The translations under genes were made by a program, and so were the position numbers. This document shows positions 9,011 through 19,612 of a DNA stretch of 64,000 nt, piece after piece (positions within the stretch are counted from its first letter, which is position 1; the number at the start of each line of letters is the position of its first letter). The stretch covers positions 1-64,000 of the forward strand of contig JAGYNZ010000008.1 of NCBI GenBank assembly GCA_018399745.1. The letters are read 5' to 3'. Origin of the DNA: Deltaproteobacteria bacterium (GTDB taxonomy: Bacteria > Desulfobacterota > Dissulfuribacteria > Dissulfuribacterales > UBA3076). The notes beneath the pieces are model-generated. The model saw nothing but the letters and a program-made list of their open reading frames with translations. It made no database searches and was not told where the DNA came from.

Positions 9011-10077
9011 CGACTGCCTGGTCATTTTTATTAGTACTTACCGGCATAATACTGGTACATGAGTTTGGACACTTCATAGTAGCCAGGAGTTTTGGCATTC
9101 GGGTTTTGAAATTTTCCATAGGTATAGGGCCCAGGGTCTGGGGTGTAGTGAGGGGGGCGACCGACTACTGCATTTCGGCGCTTCCTCTTGGTGGGTTTGT
9201 TAAGATGCTGGGTGAGCAACCGGATGAGGCAGTACCTCCGGAGGACAGGGCCTGGTCCTTTTCACACAAACCGGCCTGGCAGAGGTCCTTTGTCGTTGCC
9301 GCAGGCCCGGTTTTTAATTTTATTTTCGCCTGGCTTATCTTTTTCGTCATATTTCTAGGTTATGGGAAGCCAGTTATTTTAACAAGTATTGGAGACGTCC
9401 AATCCGGTTCTCCTGCAGAGAAGGCGGGGGTGATGCCAGGAGATCGAATAGTTGCCATAGATGGACGCGAGGTGCATGAATGGGAAGAGGTTTCCAAGGC
9501 GATCGAGGCGAACAGAGGGGATACTGTGGTCCTGACATTACAAAGGGACCGGACAACCATATCGGTAGCTATTGTTCCCAAGATTTATGAGCTTAAAAAC
9601 ATATTCGGTGAAGAAGTTAAGGTGCCAATGATAGGAGTTTCAGCATCCGGTGACCTTGAGGTCAAAAAACTAAGTCCACTAAATGCGATTGGACAAGCAT
9701 TTTCGCGTACATGGGAACTCATAGTTCTTACCGGACAGGTTATTGTGAAACTGTTTGAGCGTGTAATTCCTCTTTCCACCCTGGGCGGGCCTATAATGAT
9801 TGCCCAGATGGCTGGACAACAAGCCGAACTGGGCATACTCAATCTTTTTTACTTCATGGCCCTTCTCAGTATAAACATAGGGTTTCTGAATTTGCTTCCC
9901 ATACCTGTTCTGGACGGCGGTCATCTGGCCTTTCTGGCAATAGAAGGCATCACGGGCCGTCCCCTCACTATGCGGCAGAAAGCAGTCGCTCAGCAGGTCG
10001 GAATTTTTATTCTTCTGGCCCTGATGGTGCTTATTTTTTACAATGACATCGCTCGACTTTTGGGATTCATTCCTTAA
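9007..10077 (+). CDS. rseP: RseP-type site-2 zinc metalloprotease
   Basis: RseP cleaves transmembrane segments inside the inner membrane, typically anti-sigma factors and remnant signal peptides. The zinc site HEFGH lies at residues 18-22 and the third ligand motif (LDGGH) in the C-terminal membrane region. A single PDZ domain spans roughly residues 115-190 (SPAEKAGVMPGDRIVAIDG); E. coli RseP has two. The length of 356 residues fits the one-PDZ form. It starts with an ATGA overlap on the dxr stop. Confidence 0.95.
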   Translation: MTTAWSFLLVLTGIILVHEFGHFIVARSFGIRVLKFSIGIGPRVWGVVRGATDYCISALPLGGFVKMLGEQPDEAVPPEDRAWSFSHKPAWQRSFVVAAGPVFNFIFAWLIFFVIFLGYGKPVILTSIGDVQSGSPAEKAGVMPGDRIVAIDGREVHEWEEVSKAIEANRGDTVVLTLQRDRTTISVAIVPKIYELKNIFGEEVKVPMIGVSASGDLEVKKLSPLNAIGQAFSRTWELIVLTGQVIVKLFERVIPLSTLGGPIMIAQMAGQQAELGILNLFYFMALLSINIGFLNLLPIPVLDGGHLAFLAIEGITGRPLTMRQKAVAQQVGIFILLALMVLIFYNDIARLLGFIP

Positions 10078-10122
10078 GGTTGAAAATTGAGCAATTGAAT
10101 AACTTGGTAGTTGACTGGATTT

Positions 10123-10845
10123 GTGGTTACTTTATCCATCGAAACATCTGATTGCACGGGAGGAGTGGCTCTGATACGCGACGGTCGTCCTGCGGCGGAA
10201 GTGGTCATTACCAGCAAGGAAACCCATTCCCGAAGATTGATGATCACTATTAGATGGTTGATGCAGAGGCTGGAATTTGATTGGTCTGAGCTTGATCTAC
10301 TTGCCGTAAGCCTGGGACCGGGCAGTTTTACCGGACTTAGGATAGGCCTTTCAACGGCAAAGGGGTTGGCTTTTGCCTTAGGTTTACCCTTGGTTGGTGT
10401 TCCGACCCTGGACGCCCTGGCGAGTAATGTTATTGCATGTAAGGGGGATCTTGTGTGCCCCGTGCAGGATGCCAGGAAGTCCCAGGTTTATACGGCCCTG
10501 TATCAGATTGGAAATTCTGGTGAATTAGAGAGAATACGCCCATACCAGGCCCTATCCCCGAAGGAGTTGCCGGCCTTTGTGCCTTATGGCCAAAGCGTGT
10601 TATTGCTTGGGGGTGGCCTTTTGCTATATCAGGACATGATTGTAAATGGATTTGGTGATCGGGCGGTTGTAGTCCCCGGTCATATGACACATGTCAGGGC
10701 CGCATCTGTGGGTATAATGGCGGAGCATAGGTGGCAAAAAGATAGCAACTGCGATGATTTTAGAACATTGAAACCAATTTATGTCCGTCCCTCTGAGGCA
10801 GAGGCAAAAAGCCAACATCGGAGGAGTAGGGGAGCAATATTATGA
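10123..10845 (+). CDS. tsaB: tRNA threonylcarbamoyladenosine biosynthesis protein TsaB
   Basis: TsaB is the non-catalytic dimerisation partner of TsaD in making the t6A modification on ANN-decoding tRNAs. The ASKHA-fold N-terminus (TLSIETSDCTGGVAL) and the family motif SLGPGSFTGLRIGLSTAKG are clear. I prefer the GTG at 10123 (240 residues), which puts the first beta strand at the N-terminus as in the family; a TTG at 10111 in the same frame would add four residues. Neither has a strong ribosome site. tsaD itself is not in the window. Confidence 0.93.
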   Translation: MVTLSIETSDCTGGVALIRDGRPAAEVVITSKETHSRRLMITIRWLMQRLEFDWSELDLLAVSLGPGSFTGLRIGLSTAKGLAFALGLPLVGVPTLDALASNVIACKGDLVCPVQDARKSQVYTALYQIGNSGELERIRPYQALSPKELPAFVPYGQSVLLLGGGLLLYQDMIVNGFGDRAVVVPGHMTHVRAASVGIMAEHRWQKDSNCDDFRTLKPIYVRPSEAEAKSQHRRSRGAIL

Positions 10846-11117
10846 TTTCCAGATTAGGCAAAACCTGTCCATATTGCAAAGAAAGAATCAAAAAGAATGC
10901 CCTTGTATGCCGGTATTGCGGTAGAGACCTCGAACCAGATAACGAGAGCAAATGTTATGATTTATGTTATCCCAACTGGATTTTTGCGGGCGTTGCCGGA
11001 CTGGCTGCCGGTGCTGCACTTGCCCTTGTATGTGGTTACTGGAGAGAGAGGCGCAGATGGAAGGACGACATAACAGATTATGAAGTGGATCGGGAAATTG
11101 ATAATATAGGGTCCTGA
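10842..11117 (+). CDS. Small zinc-ribbon membrane protein
   Basis: This 91-residue protein is not a named family to me. Two CxxC pairs, CPYCKERIKKNALVCRYCG (residues 9-27), form a classic short zinc ribbon like those of the zinc-ribbon_2 group. A single hydrophobic helix (about residues 46-65) follows, then a charged cytoplasmic-type tail. Its ATG overlaps the tsaB stop as ATGA, so it is the last gene of the rpsB operon. It is likely an inner-membrane protein; the role is unknown. Confidence 0.8.
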   Translation: MISRLGKTCPYCKERIKKNALVCRYCGRDLEPDNESKCYDLCYPNWIFAGVAGLAAGAALALVCGYWRERRRWKDDITDYEVDREIDNIGS

Positions 11118-11773
11118 GTCCTGTATGCGACCAAATCTAAGCCTTGGCTTTTCTGAGGCTGCGTCGTTTTCCGGCCAGTTCACATTTGCGTCTGCAATTG
11201 TTGCATATAGCAGGCTGAGTCGCCCTGCTGGGGTTTTTTAAGCATTTCATTTATTAATCTCCCTTATTAATTTTTTATATTAGACAATAGATATCGTTTT
11301 TTGTCAAGCAATATTTGTGCCTAAAATCAAGCAAGCCCTTGTTTGTATCCTTACAAAATAAGTCTTATACATTTATAAGATCCGAGGTTTTCTTTTTTAT
11401 TGACTTTACAGATTCATCCGCAGGATTTTCGTCATGCCCTGAAATCCTTTAATAATAGCACTTTTAACTTTCCATGTGGAATGCATTAATAAACGCTTCA
11501 GGTTTTTTATGGAACCAACGAACTTTTATTTTTTGAATACTGAAGCTATTACTGAAGCTATTAAAGATTGGCAAAATTATTTTTTGGGAAGGATAGAACC
11601 AGCACACAATCTAACGTCAGGAAGTTGACATAATTGGTCATAGAGAACCAATTCAGTTGTGGCTTGGACGCTTTTCGCCACTAGGTTGGACCATATTATG
11701 CTTATACTTTTATATCTTGTTCTATCAGTCGAAGAATTGGTGCAGTATATCCAAGTTGTTCGCGTACAACCCT
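11118..11773. other. 656-base AT-rich gap between convergent genes
   Basis: The region lies between the plus-strand zinc-ribbon gene and the 3' end of dxs. It holds a plus-strand terminator candidate (11209-11239), a 39-codon open frame (11509-11628) with no recognisable family, and a perfect seven-base-pair hairpin, AATTGGT / ACCAATT (11632-11653). The AT content is visibly higher than in the neighbouring genes. I find no tRNA or transposase remnant. Confidence 0.45.
11209..11239 (+). terminator. intrinsic terminator candidate after the rpsB operon
   Basis: A six-base-pair stem, AGCAGG / CCTGCT, with a nine-base loop is followed by GGGG and a run of six T. It is the only terminator-like structure after the zinc-ribbon gene and would end the rpsB-tsaB transcript. 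The stem is modest. Confidence 0.5.
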
Positions 11774-13699
11774 TTAGACTGGCAATTTACGTACTTTTGC
11801 CGAACTGACGGATTTAATTTCTTTTGATTTTACCATTGATTTTACGGACTCAATTACAGATGTTACGTCAAGACCGACAGACTCTCTCAGGGTTTTCTGG
11901 CTTCCATGTTTCACAAATCTGTCGGGTAGTCCAAGGCGACGGACCTTGACAGATGCTATTTCATTGTCAGAGAGACATTCCAGAACTGCTGATCCGAATC
12001 CACCCGCTAAGGCATTTTCTTCAATTGTAAGTATATGTCCGGTTTTCAGGGCCATCTCTGCTATCAATTCCTCGTCCAGGGGTTTGACAAAGCGTGCATT
12101 CATTACCGAGGCCTTTATCCCATAATGAGCCAGTTCTTTTGCCGCGATCCTTGCAGTAGATACGTGGTGCCCCACGGCAATTATACCCACATCAGGTCCT
12201 TCCACCTCCATCTCTCCTTTGGCTATAGGAATTTTTCTCAATTGCCAATCAAGGCTTACTCCTGTACCCGATCCTCTTGGATATCGGATAGCCACAGGTC
12301 CATTATGCATCAGTGCGGTATATAGCATGTGCTGGAGTTCATTTTCGTCTTTGGGGACCATTACAACGAGGTTTGGAATAGCCCTCATATAAGACAGGTC
12401 AAAGGCCCCATGATGGGTAGGTCCGTCTTCGCCAACAAGGCCTCCTCTGTCAATCGCGAAAATCACATGTTGATTCGTCAGGCAGACATCATGGATAATC
12501 TGATCATAGGCCCTCTGGAGAAAGGTTGAGTAGATTGCCACTACCGGCCTAAGCCCTTCCAATGCCAGACCTGCTGCAAAGGTTACGGCATGCTGTTCTG
12601 CAATTCCCACATCGAAGAATCTATTCGGAATTTCTTTTTCAAAGGCGTTGAGTCCGGTACCGGCTGGCATGGCCGCTGTGATTGCTACGATCCTCGGGTC
12701 TTCCTTGGCCAGACGCACAAGTGTCTGACTGAAGATCTTTGTATAGGAAGGCGGCTTGATTTTTGATGAAGGTTTTGGCTTTCCGGTTGAAATTTCAAAT
12801 GGGCCGACACCATGGAACAGGTCGGGATGATGTTCAGCGGGTGAATAACCCTTACCTTTTTTGGTAAGCACGTGGACCAGCACCGGTCCGGGTATGGTAC
12901 GCACGTTTTTGAGCGTTTGAATCAGAGATTCCAGATGATGGCCCGGTAATGGACCTAAGTACTCAAATTGCAAGGACTCAAAGAGCATTCCGGGGGTTAA
13001 CAGTGCCTTTAAGGAATCCTCGCTGCGCTTCAGTACAGCCCATATGTTTTCACCTACACCCGATCGTTTTAGAAAGGATTCAAGTTCTTTCTTCAATCGG
13101 GTTGCCGGGCGGCTTGTCATCTTTCGGCTCAGAAAAGATGACAGCGCCCCAACATTTGGGGAGATAGACATTTCGTTATCGTTTAATATAACGACAAGAT
13201 TTTTTCTAAGATGGCCGGCATTATTTAGTGCCTCAAAGGCAATGCCGGCGCCCATTGAGCCGTCGCCGATCACCGCGATTACCCTGGAGTCTTCACCCTT
13301 AAGATCAAGTGCGGTAGCCATTCCAAGAGAGGCTGAGATAGATGTGCTGCTGTGACCGGTATCAAGCGTGTCATAAGGGCTTTCACAGCGCTTGGGGAAG
13401 CCGCTTATTCCACCGTCCTGACGTAATGTATGAAAATTATCTACTCTTCCGGTAAGCAGTTTATGGGCATAGGCCTGATGTCCTACATCCCAAATTAGTC
13501 GGTCCTTGGGGGCATCAAAGACATAGTGAAGGGCTATTGTCAATTCTACTACTCCCAGACTGGGGGCAAGATGACCTCCGGTCTCAGCTACGGTCTCCAC
13601 GATCTTACGTCGTATTTCAGAGGCCAGCTGTATGAGCTCTTTGGGCTTTAAAGATTTTATTTCCTGAGGACTTTTTATAGATTCAAGTAGGTCTGACAT
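11774..13699 (-). CDS. dxs: 1-deoxy-D-xylulose-5-phosphate synthase
   Basis: Dxs condenses pyruvate and glyceraldehyde 3-phosphate with thiamine diphosphate and commits carbon to the MEP pathway. The 641 residues are standard. The thiamine-binding segment [15 protein letters not shown], the N-terminal [15 protein letters not shown] and the transketolase-type [12 protein letters not shown] and [15 protein letters not shown] motifs are all visible. ATG (13697-13699) has GGGAG about ten bases upstream. It is the last gene of a minus-strand xseB-ispA-dxs unit, with an 18-base gap after ispA. Confidence 0.97.
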   Translation of the reverse strand: MSDLLESIKSPQEIKSLKPKELIQLASEIRRKIVETVAETGGHLAPSLGVVELTIALHYVFDAPKDRLIWDVGHQAYAHKLLTGRVDNFHTLRQDGGISGFPKRCESPYDTLDTGHSSTSISASLGMATALDLKGEDSRVIAVIGDGSMGAGIAFEALNNAGHLRKNLVVILNDNEMSISPNVGALSSFLSRKMTSRPATRLKKELESFLKRSGVGENIWAVLKRSEDSLKALLTPGMLFESLQFEYLGPLPGHHLESLIQTLKNVRTIPGPVLVHVLTKKGKGYSPAEHHPDLFHGVGPFEISTGKPKPSSKIKPPSYTKIFSQTLVRLAKEDPRIVAITAAMPAGTGLNAFEKEIPNRFFDVGIAEQHAVTFAAGLALEGLRPVVAIYSTFLQRAYDQIIHDVCLTNQHVIFAIDRGGLVGEDGPTHHGAFDLSYMRAIPNLVVMVPKDENELQHMLYTALMHNGPVAIRYPRGSGTGVSLDWQLRKIPIAKGEMEVEGPDVGIIAVGHHVSTARIAAKELAHYGIKASVMNARFVKPLDEELIAEMALKTGHILTIEENALAGGFGSAVLECLSDNEIASVKVRRLGLPDRFVKHGSQKTLRESVGLDVTSVIESVKSMVKSKEIKSVSSAKVRKLPV

Positions 13700-13717
13700 C
13701 GAAGTTATACTCCCTAA

Positions 13718-14617
13718 TTATCTATCTCTTTTTATTATATATCGGGCTATAGATCTTAATGGTTCCGCCCTGTCATCAAAGCATTCCAGTTCGGAAAGGG
13801 CCTTTTCCAGGAGTTCTTGTGCCCTTCTTTTGGTCTCTTTAAGACCAAAGAGAGCGGGATATGTGGCCTTGAAATTACGATTATCTGAACCGACCGGCTT
13901 TCCAAGAATTTCCTGGTCTCCTTCTACATCCAGAAGATCGTCTTTAATCTGAAAGGCCAGGCCTAGTGATTCTCCGTACCTTTTCAAATGATATAGCTCC
14001 TCATCACTTGCCTTGCCCAGTAATCCACCTATTTCCACAGATGTCTGTATCAGTGATCCTGTTTTATGGCTGTGTATGAATGAAAGGGTTTCCGCGTCTA
14101 CCGGTTGTCCTTCCATTAAGATATCCGCAGTTTGGCCTCCTACCATTCCGGAGACACCTGCAGCCTTTGCAAGAAGAAAAACTGCATCTTTTAGCAATAA
14201 GGGAGAAATGTTTTGCGTAAGCTCCGGCTTACACATGAGTTCAAAGGCATAGGTGAGAAGGCCATCACCTGCAAGAATGGCAATGGCTTCACCATAGACC
14301 TTGTGGCAAGTGGGCCTGCCTCTTCTCAAGTCGTCATTGTCCATTGCAGGAAGATCATCGTGAATTAAGGAATAAGTATGGATGCATTCAAACGCGCAGG
14401 CAGCGGGAAGAAGTGCCTTTTGATCGCCGCCGGTTGCTCCGGCAGCGGCAATTAACAAAATAGGCCTTATTCTCTTTCCACCTGACATGAGACTATATCT
14501 CATGGCATCAACAACTGGACCTGAAGGTCCATGAGGCAGGGGAAGCCATTTGTCCAGAGCAGAGTTAATTATCTCCTGTTGTTTTTTAAGATAGATACTG
14601 AGGTCAAAGATCTTCAC
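13718..14617 (-). CDS. ispA: Farnesyl/geranylgeranyl diphosphate synthase
   Basis: This trans-prenyltransferase builds the C15 (or C20) diphosphate used for squalene, undecaprenol and quinone side chains. The first Asp-rich motif reads DDLPAMDNDD and the second DDLLD; GGKRIRP is also present. The best start is GTG at 14617, preceded by AAGGAG, giving a 299-residue protein with the family's usual N-terminus. An ATG six codons upstream (14635) has no ribosome site. The gene overlaps the end of xseB. Confidence 0.95.
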   Translation of the reverse strand: MKIFDLSIYLKKQQEIINSALDKWLPLPHGPSGPVVDAMRYSLMSGGKRIRPILLIAAAGATGGDQKALLPAACAFECIHTYSLIHDDLPAMDNDDLRRGRPTCHKVYGEAIAILAGDGLLTYAFELMCKPELTQNISPLLLKDAVFLLAKAAGVSGMVGGQTADILMEGQPVDAETLSFIHSHKTGSLIQTSVEIGGLLGKASDEELYHLKRYGESLGLAFQIKDDLLDVEGDQEILGKPVGSDNRNFKATYPALFGLKETKRRAQELLEKALSELECFDDRAEPLRSIARYIIKRDR

Positions 14618-14843
14618 TATCTCCTTCCCATGCATTTAACACAAGTTCATTATTTTCGTCTCGTGAAAGCTGCTTTATTCGCTTTTCCACGTCATCCAGG
14701 CACTTGGCACAGTATCGTGAAAGCTCTATACCATGTTCAAAGGTCTTCAGCGCCTTGTCTAGCGGTAGATCATCTTCTTCCAGCTGTCTTACAAGTTTTT
14801 CAAGTTCTTTGAGGGCCTTTTCAAAATCCAGCTTCTTTTTCAT
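14604..14843 (-). CDS. xseB: Exodeoxyribonuclease VII small subunit
   Basis: XseB is the small helical subunit of ExoVII, which degrades single-stranded DNA. The 79 residues match the family in length and pattern: FEKALKELEKLVRQLEEDDL followed by LDKALKTFEHGIEL and a Lys/Glu-rich helix. It heads the ispA-dxs unit, a very common bacterial linkage. The large subunit gene xseA, often immediately upstream, is absent here; the next gene is divergent. Confidence 0.93.
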   Translation of the reverse strand: MKKKLDFEKALKELEKLVRQLEEDDLPLDKALKTFEHGIELSRYCAKCLDDVEKRIKQLSRDENNELVLNAWEGDSEDL

Positions 14844-14893
14844 GTCTTTCCTAAAGCTTGATCAATATATTGCTATATGTTACCTCATGCCTT

Positions 14894-15580
14894 ATGAAAG
14901 TGCCAGAGGCCACAACAGATTTTTCAGATACAATAGGTGATAAACCATGTTCAGGATTACACGTATTATTGTTCCGCCTTCTTGAATTATGGCTTACCTC
15001 TTGCCGGTTCACAATAGTTGGAAGGGATGCCTTAAGACCCCTTTTTGAACCCGGACATCCCGCCATAGCAGCCTTGTGGCATGCGAGCTTGATATATACC
15101 CTGTTTTATTTCAGACGTTATCCTGGGGTCATCATGGTGAGCGGCAGTCCCGACGGTGAATGGGTGGCAAGGTTCTTAAGGGTTTGGGGGCAGATTCCAG
15201 TACGTGGCTCCAGACATAAAGGGGGGCTCCTGGCCATTAAAAAAATGGCAGATATAATGCAGCAGCGGGGTTGTAATGCCGGTATAGTGGCCGATGGCTC
15301 GCAAGGGCCTGCCTCAATAGTTCAAAAAGGCGCAGTAGTTCTGGCAAGGGAGACAGGGGCGCCTATCGTGCCAACGGGTTTCGCTGCCAGGCCGGCCTAT
15401 AGATTCAATAGCTGGGACCGCACTATTCTGCCATTTCCCGGAAGCAAAGTGGTTATGGTATTCGGACAGCCGATTACAGTGCCACCGGATGCAAGGGGGG
15501 TATTTATAGAGGAATTCCGAAGAAATCTTGAAGATAGTCTGAATGAATCAACCCGCATTGCCGAGGAGACCATAGACTAA
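14894..15580 (+). CDS. DUF374 lysophospholipid acyltransferase-family protein
   Basis: The protein belongs to the DUF374 group of acyltransferase-like proteins related to LpxL/PlsC, whose proven roles are few. Visible features are ALWHASLIY (taking the place of the usual HxxxxD region), VSGSPDGEWVARFL and VADGSQGP, the DGxxGP motif of the family. Starts are uncertain: the ATG at 14894 gives 228 residues, and a TTG at 14858 would add twelve. It is followed nine bases later by cvpA. Action on membrane or lipid A precursors is inferred. Confidence 0.82.
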   Translation: MKVPEATTDFSDTIGDKPCSGLHVLLFRLLELWLTSCRFTIVGRDALRPLFEPGHPAIAALWHASLIYTLFYFRRYPGVIMVSGSPDGEWVARFLRVWGQIPVRGSRHKGGLLAIKKMADIMQQRGCNAGIVADGSQGPASIVQKGAVVLARETGAPIVPTGFAARPAYRFNSWDRTILPFPGSKVVMVFGQPITVPPDARGVFIEEFRRNLEDSLNESTRIAEETID

Positions 15581-15589
15581 AGGTGAACC

Positions 15590-16162
15590 ATGGATTTTCA
15601 TTTTAATTCTTTTCATTTTAACTGGCTGGATATTTTTCTCGGAGTAATACTTGTTTTTTTCATTTTCCGCAGTCTTTGGACAGGTTTCAGCAGGTCATTA
15701 GCCTCTCTTCTCGGGTTAATATTTGGTTTTTGGATAGCCGGTCACCGATTTTCATACATATCATACAAGCTCTCACCATGGATGCAGGATGAGATGTGGC
15801 GATCTTTTGTTTCATTTCTATTAATATTTCTTGTAGTCTATCTGATTTTTTTTATTTCCGGAATCATAGTTCAAAGGATGTTCAAAGCCCTTAATTTGAG
15901 TTGGGTTGACAGGCTTCTGGGGGCTGCTGTAGGCCTTGCTAAAGGCCTGGTTTTGGCAGGAGCCATTGTGTTTATGTTAACCATTTTTTTAGAATCGAAT
16001 AATCCTCTGCTCAGGAAGTCATGTCTTTATCCAGCCTTGAGCCGGGTGGCACAAGTGATGGGATCGTTAGTTCCCGGAGACCTCAGGGGCCGGTTTATGT
16101 GGAAGTTTAGGAAATTCCACTCAGTCCAGGACCGGAATAAGGGATCGGCACAGGAAATCTAG
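15590..16162 (+). CDS. cvpA: CvpA family inner-membrane protein
   Basis: CvpA-family proteins are small multi-helix membrane proteins; in E. coli CvpA is needed for colicin V export and affects envelope stress. The 190 residues begin with WLDIFLGVILVFFIFRSLWTGFSRSLASLLG, whose layout (aspartate in helix 1 followed by G-x-x-R/S) is typical, followed by three more hydrophobic segments. AAGGTG sits just before the ATG. It forms a short plus-strand pair with the DUF374 gene. Confidence 0.85.
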   Translation: MDFHFNSFHFNWLDIFLGVILVFFIFRSLWTGFSRSLASLLGLIFGFWIAGHRFSYISYKLSPWMQDEMWRSFVSFLLIFLVVYLIFFISGIIVQRMFKALNLSWVDRLLGAAVGLAKGLVLAGAIVFMLTIFLESNNPLLRKSCLYPALSRVAQVMGSLVPGDLRGRFMWKFRKFHSVQDRNKGSAQEI

Positions 16163-16177
16163 GGCGTCATAAAAATA

Positions 16178-18599
<2,422 letters not shown>

Positions 18600-18677
18600 C
18601 GCTACACAAAGATAAGTATCTGAATATATAAGGTATGGCGTATTTGCTTCCCATATTTTCTTATTAATTTCTGAAAA

Positions 18678-18683
18678 TATAAT
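18678..18683 (+). promoter_or_regulatory. TATAAT -10 candidate before the hpnM transcript
   Basis: A perfect TATAAT lies 41 bases before the ATG of the small reading frame at 18724, in the gap diverging from the ppx-like gene. I see no good -35 element at 16-18 bases, so this is weak evidence. Confidence 0.25.
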
Positions 18684-18723
18684 ACATTGATATTAATTCA
18701 ATAGTGGGGAAAGAGAAAGAAAC

Positions 18724-18979
18724 ATGTTAATTTTGAAAGGACACAATAGGCAATCCTGTTTTTCTGTAACGGTTTCGCGTTTAGATTTACTGAAGGGTAA
18801 ATCTGAAGGCCCCCTGGGATTTGGAAAGAAAATTCCATGATTTAAGGCAGTTTATTGCATATAATTCTCATAAATGGATAGTGACGGATTCCCAGGACTG
18901 TTATGATGATAAGGATAAGGTAAAACAGGTTCTGTATATGATAAACCAAACTTTTTTCGCAATCAGCAAAGAGCAATAA
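18724..18979 (+). pseudogene. possible frameshifted small gene immediately before hpnM
   Basis: An open frame starts at ATG 18724 (MLILKGHNRQSC...) and reads to codon GGC at 18808. The continuing coding-like sequence is one base out of frame after the five-C run at 18810-18814: it then reads PWDLERKFHDLRQFIAYNS and onward to a TAA at 18977-18979. Removing one C would give a continuous protein of about 84 residues. The TAA lies three bases before the hpnM ATG, as expected of an operon partner. I do not recognise the product. It may be a pseudogene, a sequencing error at the homopolymer or a programmed shift. Confidence 0.4.
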
Positions 18980-18982
18980 AAA

Positions 18983-19603
18983 ATGAGAAAACTTGGATGG
19001 ATAACCAGTTCTTGCATTTTGATCATTGGATTGGCCTCCCAGCTCTCAGGACAGCCTGTTCAGTCAAGAGCTGCGGATGTAATTGAAGGATTAAATAATG
19101 CTTTCGTTGAATCCATGAAAAGTGGAGATGAGCTTGGCTTTTCCGGGCGCTACATGCTTTTGGAGCCTGTCATAGAGAACAGCTTTGATTTTGCGTATAT
19201 ACTCAGAAAAATTACCGGGAGATACTGGAAGGATATGGACGAAAACCAGCGAAAGATGCTCTTGGATAATTATACTGTATGGACCATATCCAAGTATGCC
19301 CAACGTTTTCACCAATACACGGGACAACGTTTCGAAGTGGTTTCAGAAACTGAATTCAGACCACAGGTCATGAGTGTTAAGAGTAACCTGATAAAAGCGA
19401 ATAAGGAAATAATAGAATTCAGGTATTTTATGTTGGAAAATAATGGAAGCTGGCGTGTTGTTGATATTCAAGTTTCCGGTGTGAGCCAATTGGCCATGAA
19501 TCGCGCACAGTTCAAACAAGTGCTTAAAGATGAGGGATTCAAAGGATTAAATGAAGGCCTAAAGGAAAAAATAAAAGAGCTTTCCGCAATTGAAAAAGAC
19601 TGA
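18983..19603 (+). CDS. hpnM: HpnM, MlaC/Ttg2D-like periplasmic lipid-binding protein
   Basis: HpnM is the hopanoid-cluster member of the MlaC/Ttg2 family, soluble periplasmic carriers that ferry lipids between membranes. The 206 residues begin with a signal peptide (about 1-30, ending near SRA). The conserved patterns GFSGRYMLLEPVIENSFDF and WRVVDIQVSGVSQLAMNRAQF are typical of HpnM. It converges on hpnN, whose stop lies nine bases away on the other strand. The ribosome site is weak, consistent with coupling to the small gene just upstream. Confidence 0.9.
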   Translation: MRKLGWITSSCILIIGLASQLSGQPVQSRAADVIEGLNNAFVESMKSGDELGFSGRYMLLEPVIENSFDFAYILRKITGRYWKDMDENQRKMLLDNYTVWTISKYAQRFHQYTGQRFEVVSETEFRPQVMSVKSNLIKANKEIIEFRYFMLENNGSWRVVDIQVSGVSQLAMNRAQFKQVLKDEGFKGLNEGLKEKIKELSAIEKD

Positions 19604-19612
19604 CAGGTAACC

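Noticed and set aside
11509-11628. 39-codon frame (MEPTNFYFLNTEAITEAIKD...) in the AT-rich gap
   Set aside because: Composition follows the AT-rich surroundings, there is no clear ribosome site and I recognise no family; kept only as a note in the gap entry.
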